Positions 5,241 through 7,613 of a stretch of DNA of 7,613 nucleotides are shown here, piece after piece. The notes under the pieces were generated by a model. The model was not told the origin of the DNA. It did no database searches and saw only the letters and a list, made by a program, of their open reading frames with translations. A program made the position numbers and the translations under genes. The stretch is from Lutispora sp. (GTDB lineage: Bacteria > Bacillota > Clostridia > Lutisporales > Lutisporaceae). The stretch lies in assembly GCA_030834765.1 (NCBI GenBank), contig JAUQXG010000501.1, positions 1-7,613 of the forward strand. Direction: 5' to 3'. Positions within the stretch are counted from its first letter, which is position 1. Each line of letters starts with the position of its first letter.

Positions 5241-7475
5241 CTATCTCAGAAACTCTGGTATCTTTCCTAAATCAATTTCTGTATTATATACATCTGTCAT
5301 ATTAAATGCCATGTAAATATCATCGTCAATATAATCTCTTAAATGATTGTCTTTGCAATCGAGAAATTTCCATTCTCCACTTTTCTCAAATGCTAGATAG
5401 GCGCTTTCTTTTCCTAAAACTATATAAATATTTTCATTTTTACCAAACACATTCAAATATAAGCCAAAAGCAAGAAGGGCTTTGTCTCTGGGACTTCCTT
5501 TTTTATTTACAATACAAAGATCTGGATGCAGAAATTTCCCTTGAGATTCATTTCCGCCATCTATCGTATCTAAGAACTTCACAATCTCATCTAATCTGTA
5601 GTCGTAATCTATTTTTTTTATTTTTATTTCATTCCCAGCCTTTGCAGTTAGCTTTGCCTTCTCCGCAGCTTGTGCATATACATTTGGGTGCTCCACATTT
5701 AATAGACCAGCCGCATATCTACCATAATCATATTGGCTGCCAGGATATTTTGAAGATACATTATATAGAAACTGAGTAGATTTTATAGATAAAAACTCTC
5801 CCATAACTGTCCTTAACTGTTCTTTTGCTTCAGAAAGTGAGGAGTACAGGGGTATGGCACTATCCTCCAAAATACTGCTTTTAAGTATATGGAAAACAAA
5901 ATCAGTATTATAGGTAAATGGCTGAGATTGAATGCTTTCATCTTTTTTGAATTCATTTCTCTTTATCCGACTTTCCGTTAAATCCCTGCTGCTTTCATAA
6001 AGAGAATTTAACATGCCGGCATAGGTCGATATAGAGTCTTTTGTCATGTTTGAAGTAAAGGTTTTATAGTTTACAAATTGACTATCATTTTCTAGGCCGA
6101 TTATCTCTTCAGCATGATAGCTCTTTTTCACGGATGTGTTTTGCCCTTCAGAAGTATTCAAAAGATAGCCGGTACCAATATTAAAAAAGTTTATCGTGTG
6201 ATTTGTATCTAGGGAATTAAATACTTGATCCTCACTAAATCCTGAAAGGCGAAGCAAAGCTGTAGCATAACCAGCAGAGTCCGCATTCATGACATTCTTA
6301 GAAGCATAATCTGAAAAAGCATATATAGCACCTTCATTGCCTCCAACTGGCAATTCAAATGCTGCTTTGCATAAATCCTTATTGATAGAGTGAGCGGCTA
6401 TCAGACCCATACTGCCGATTTCGGAGGGTTTTATATTTTGATCAGGTATAGTAAAGGCTGTGTATAAATCTTCAATAAAAGGATTCCCTGCATTCTTTTG
6501 AAGTTTTAGCAGTTGTTCTTTTTCACCGGTAATCTCCTCTTGCATCACAGCAATATTTTTTTCTATGGTTTTTTGCACTTCTGTCATTCTTTCTTCTGCC
6601 CTTTTTATGTCATAGTTTGAAAGCACAGATACTTCAAGTGGGTTGGCTGGACGTATTTCATTATTTTCGATTATATAAACTCCGGGATGAATATATGGAG
6701 TTTCTTTCATATATTGACTCATGAAATCTACTGCCATGATTGCAGCACTTGAATTGCTTCCTTGAATGGTTATAACATATCTATAATTATAAATTCCAGA
6801 AAGAACCTGAACAACTCCTTTACCTTGGCCAGGATATTCATCTGTGACTCGAAGCATCGTATGACCTCCAAGTTCTAAGTTAATGACAGAGGCATTTTCA
6901 TAGGGCTCACCAACCATGACCACATCACCATATAGTTGAATATCATTCATATCTGTATATAATTTTGAATTTAGAGATGCAGCTAACTCTGATGCTGAAT
7001 TATACACAATGCTTTGGCTTCCAACCACAACAGAAGGATTGGCAATAGCATGGTAATTAAAATCAGCTAATTTCCATTCCTCTTCTTCTTTGACAAAAAA
7101 ATACTCTTTAGAGTCCGTATAAGAAGACTTCTTATCATATGCTTCCTCAGATTCTAATTCTACTGTACAAGCGATGCCATTGCCAACAAGACTTAATTTT
7201 TTTATAGTATATGAATATCGGCTGAAAGGGGTTTTCGTAAAGATTTCCCTCAATCTCTTGATATTTAAACTTTTTTGAGGACAGGAAGAAGTGATCATAC
7301 GGGAGTATGCATCAATATCCTTGGCTACAATGGCAGCAGCCATCTTATCAAGAACTTCTTGTATTTCCTCACCTTGAGGAATATCATAAGCAGCTTTAGA
7401 AGGGATAACCTTGCTGCAGCCTACAAAAGAGAAAATAAGAAGAATGAATAAAAATATGTATATAAACTTTTTCAT
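5241..7475 (-). CDS. Large secreted lipoprotein: NTF2-like, S-layer-like module, coiled coil and two degenerate transglutaminase-like segments
   Basis: The product is 744 residues, anchored by lipid outside the membrane. The signal peptide (4-18) ends in FVGC with Cys at 20. Residues 36-141 resemble an NTF2/SnoaL-like fold, ending in a strand pair EYFFVKEEEEWKLADFN. Residues 180-252 show MVGEPYENASVIN, then YPGQGKGVVQVL, then an ITIQGSNSSAAIMAVDFM strand-helix, a pattern I associate with S-layer-like modules. Residues 288-328 are a probable coiled coil. Residues 395-441 (ADSAGYATALLRLSG, NHTINFF, GYLLN) and 657-706 (KKGSPRDKALLAFGLYL, SAYLAF, WKFLD) look like transglutaminase-like cores. In both, Ser stands where the Cys nucleophile is expected (S400, S661); H426 and D706 remain but their partners are changed. 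The domain calls are by eye. No function is known to me. GGAGG 6 nt before the ATG fixes the start. I see no convincing promoter upstream. Confidence 0.85.
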   Translation of the reverse strand: MKKFIYIFLFILLIFSFVGCSKVIPSKAAYDIPQGEEIQEVLDKMAAAIVAKDIDAYSRMITSSCPQKSLNIKRLREIFTKTPFSRYSYTIKKLSLVGNGIACTVELESEEAYDKKSSYTDSKEYFFVKEEEEWKLADFNYHAIANPSVVVGSQSIVYNSASELAASLNSKLYTDMNDIQLYGDVVMVGEPYENASVINLELGGHTMLRVTDEYPGQGKGVVQVLSGIYNYRYVITIQGSNSSAAIMAVDFMSQYMKETPYIHPGVYIIENNEIRPANPLEVSVLSNYDIKRAEERMTEVQKTIEKNIAVMQEEITGEKEQLLKLQKNAGNPFIEDLYTAFTIPDQNIKPSEIGSMGLIAAHSINKDLCKAAFELPVGGNEGAIYAFSDYASKNVMNADSAGYATALLRLSGFSEDQVFNSLDTNHTINFFNIGTGYLLNTSEGQNTSVKKSYHAEEIIGLENDSQFVNYKTFTSNMTKDSISTYAGMLNSLYESSRDLTESRIKRNEFKKDESIQSQPFTYNTDFVFHILKSSILEDSAIPLYSSLSEAKEQLRTVMGEFLSIKSTQFLYNVSSKYPGSQYDYGRYAAGLLNVEHPNVYAQAAEKAKLTAKAGNEIKIKKIDYDYRLDEIVKFLDTIDGGNESQGKFLHPDLCIVNKKGSPRDKALLAFGLYLNVFGKNENIYIVLGKESAYLAFEKSGEWKFLDCKDNHLRDYIDDDIYMAFNMTDVYNTEIDLGKIPEFLR

Positions 7476-7534
7476 AAAAATCCTCCATAGATAAAAGATT
7501 ATTAGTGTGGGGTATTCCTTTTGGGTAGGGGGCG

Positions 7535-7562
7535 CCAGGCTCCAGGCTCCGGGTTCCAGGTT
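7535..7562. repeat. Tandem heptamer repeat, four imperfect units
   Basis: Four 7-base units run head to tail: CCAGGCT, CCAGGCT, CCGGGTT and CCAGGTT. The first two are identical and the others differ at one to three positions. The tract is much richer in G and C than the coding DNA of the window and is preceded by GGCGCC. Such intergenic heptamer arrays are found dispersed in some bacterial genomes. No coding role is apparent. Confidence 0.75.
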
Positions 7563-7575
7563 TTTGATTGAGTGA

Positions 7576-7610
7576 GGCTCTGTAGGGTATCGTTCCGCTC
7601 CTACAGAGCC
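7576..7610. repeat. Perfect 11-bp inverted repeat at the right edge, probable dispersed palindromic element
   Basis: GGCTCTGTAGG (7576-7586) and CCTACAGAGCC (7600-7610) are exact reverse complements around a 13-nt loop. The stem is GC-rich, and neither strand shows a T-run next to it within the window. It lies 13 nt from the heptamer array and about 100 nt upstream of the lipoprotein gene. The window ends 3 nt later, so the full extent is unknown. It could belong to the 3' region of a gene to the right. Confidence 0.65.
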
Positions 7611-7613
7611 CTG

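Noticed and set aside
5306..5779. 157-codon open frame antisense to the lipoprotein gene
   Set aside because: The translation is rich in His/Leu/Tyr with no domain sense. The opposite frame has a signal peptide, lipobox and strong ribosome binding site.
7509..7553. G-quadruplex from GGGG, GGG, GGGGG and GGG runs
   Set aside because: The loops would be about 10, 2 and 18 nt, too long and uneven for a convincing quadruplex.
7576..7610. Rho-independent terminator at the right edge
   Set aside because: The stem is strong, but no T-run follows on the - strand and only 3 nt are visible on the + strand. A dispersed palindrome explains it better.

Overview
The window is AT-rich, low-GC Firmicute DNA from an endospore former, most likely a member of the Clostridia. 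The evidence is two recognisable subunits of a GerA-type spore germinant receptor, strong GGAGG ribosome binding sites, two probable TTG starts, and a PLP racemase closely resembling the ornithine racemase of amino-acid-fermenting clostridia. I cannot fix the genus.

Left part (1-2483, + strand): the 3' part of a germinant receptor operon. A GerC-family lipoprotein is followed by a 75-residue two-helix protein like the small D subunits of such operons, then by a GerAB-type ten-helix permease. The three genes overlap or are translationally coupled. A gerAA-type gene is expected just left of the window but is not visible.

Middle (2472-3808): corA, a CorA-family Mg2+/divalent cation channel, faces the receptor operon on the - strand. 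Both genes end inside the arms of one hairpin that looks like a shared bidirectional terminator. The 371-base gap between corA and the next gene holds divergent promoter candidates. On the corA side it also holds a leader of about 130 nt with an 8-codon open frame behind a perfect Shine-Dalgarno, followed by a stem-loop. On the other side lies an AACATT/AATGTT dyad.

Right-centre (3809-5233, + strand): an ornithine/alanine racemase-family gene (orr-like) and, 15 nt later, a gene for a 94-residue two-helix membrane protein with a lysine-rich tail. A hairpin follows.

Right (5241-7475, - strand): one large gene for a 744-residue lipoprotein of unknown function. I read it as an NTF2-like domain, an S-layer-like module, a coiled coil, and two segments resembling transglutaminase-like folds whose catalytic residues are mostly replaced. 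Upstream of it, at the window edge, is a GC-rich intergenic stretch with a tandem heptamer and a perfect 11-bp inverted repeat, probably a dispersed repeat.

The receptor genes clearly work together. Any functional link between the receptor operon, corA, the racemase pair and the lipoprotein is conjecture. I saw no complete mobile element, CRISPR array, tRNA or rRNA. The least explained parts are the corA leader, the racemase-membrane protein pair and the lipoprotein.
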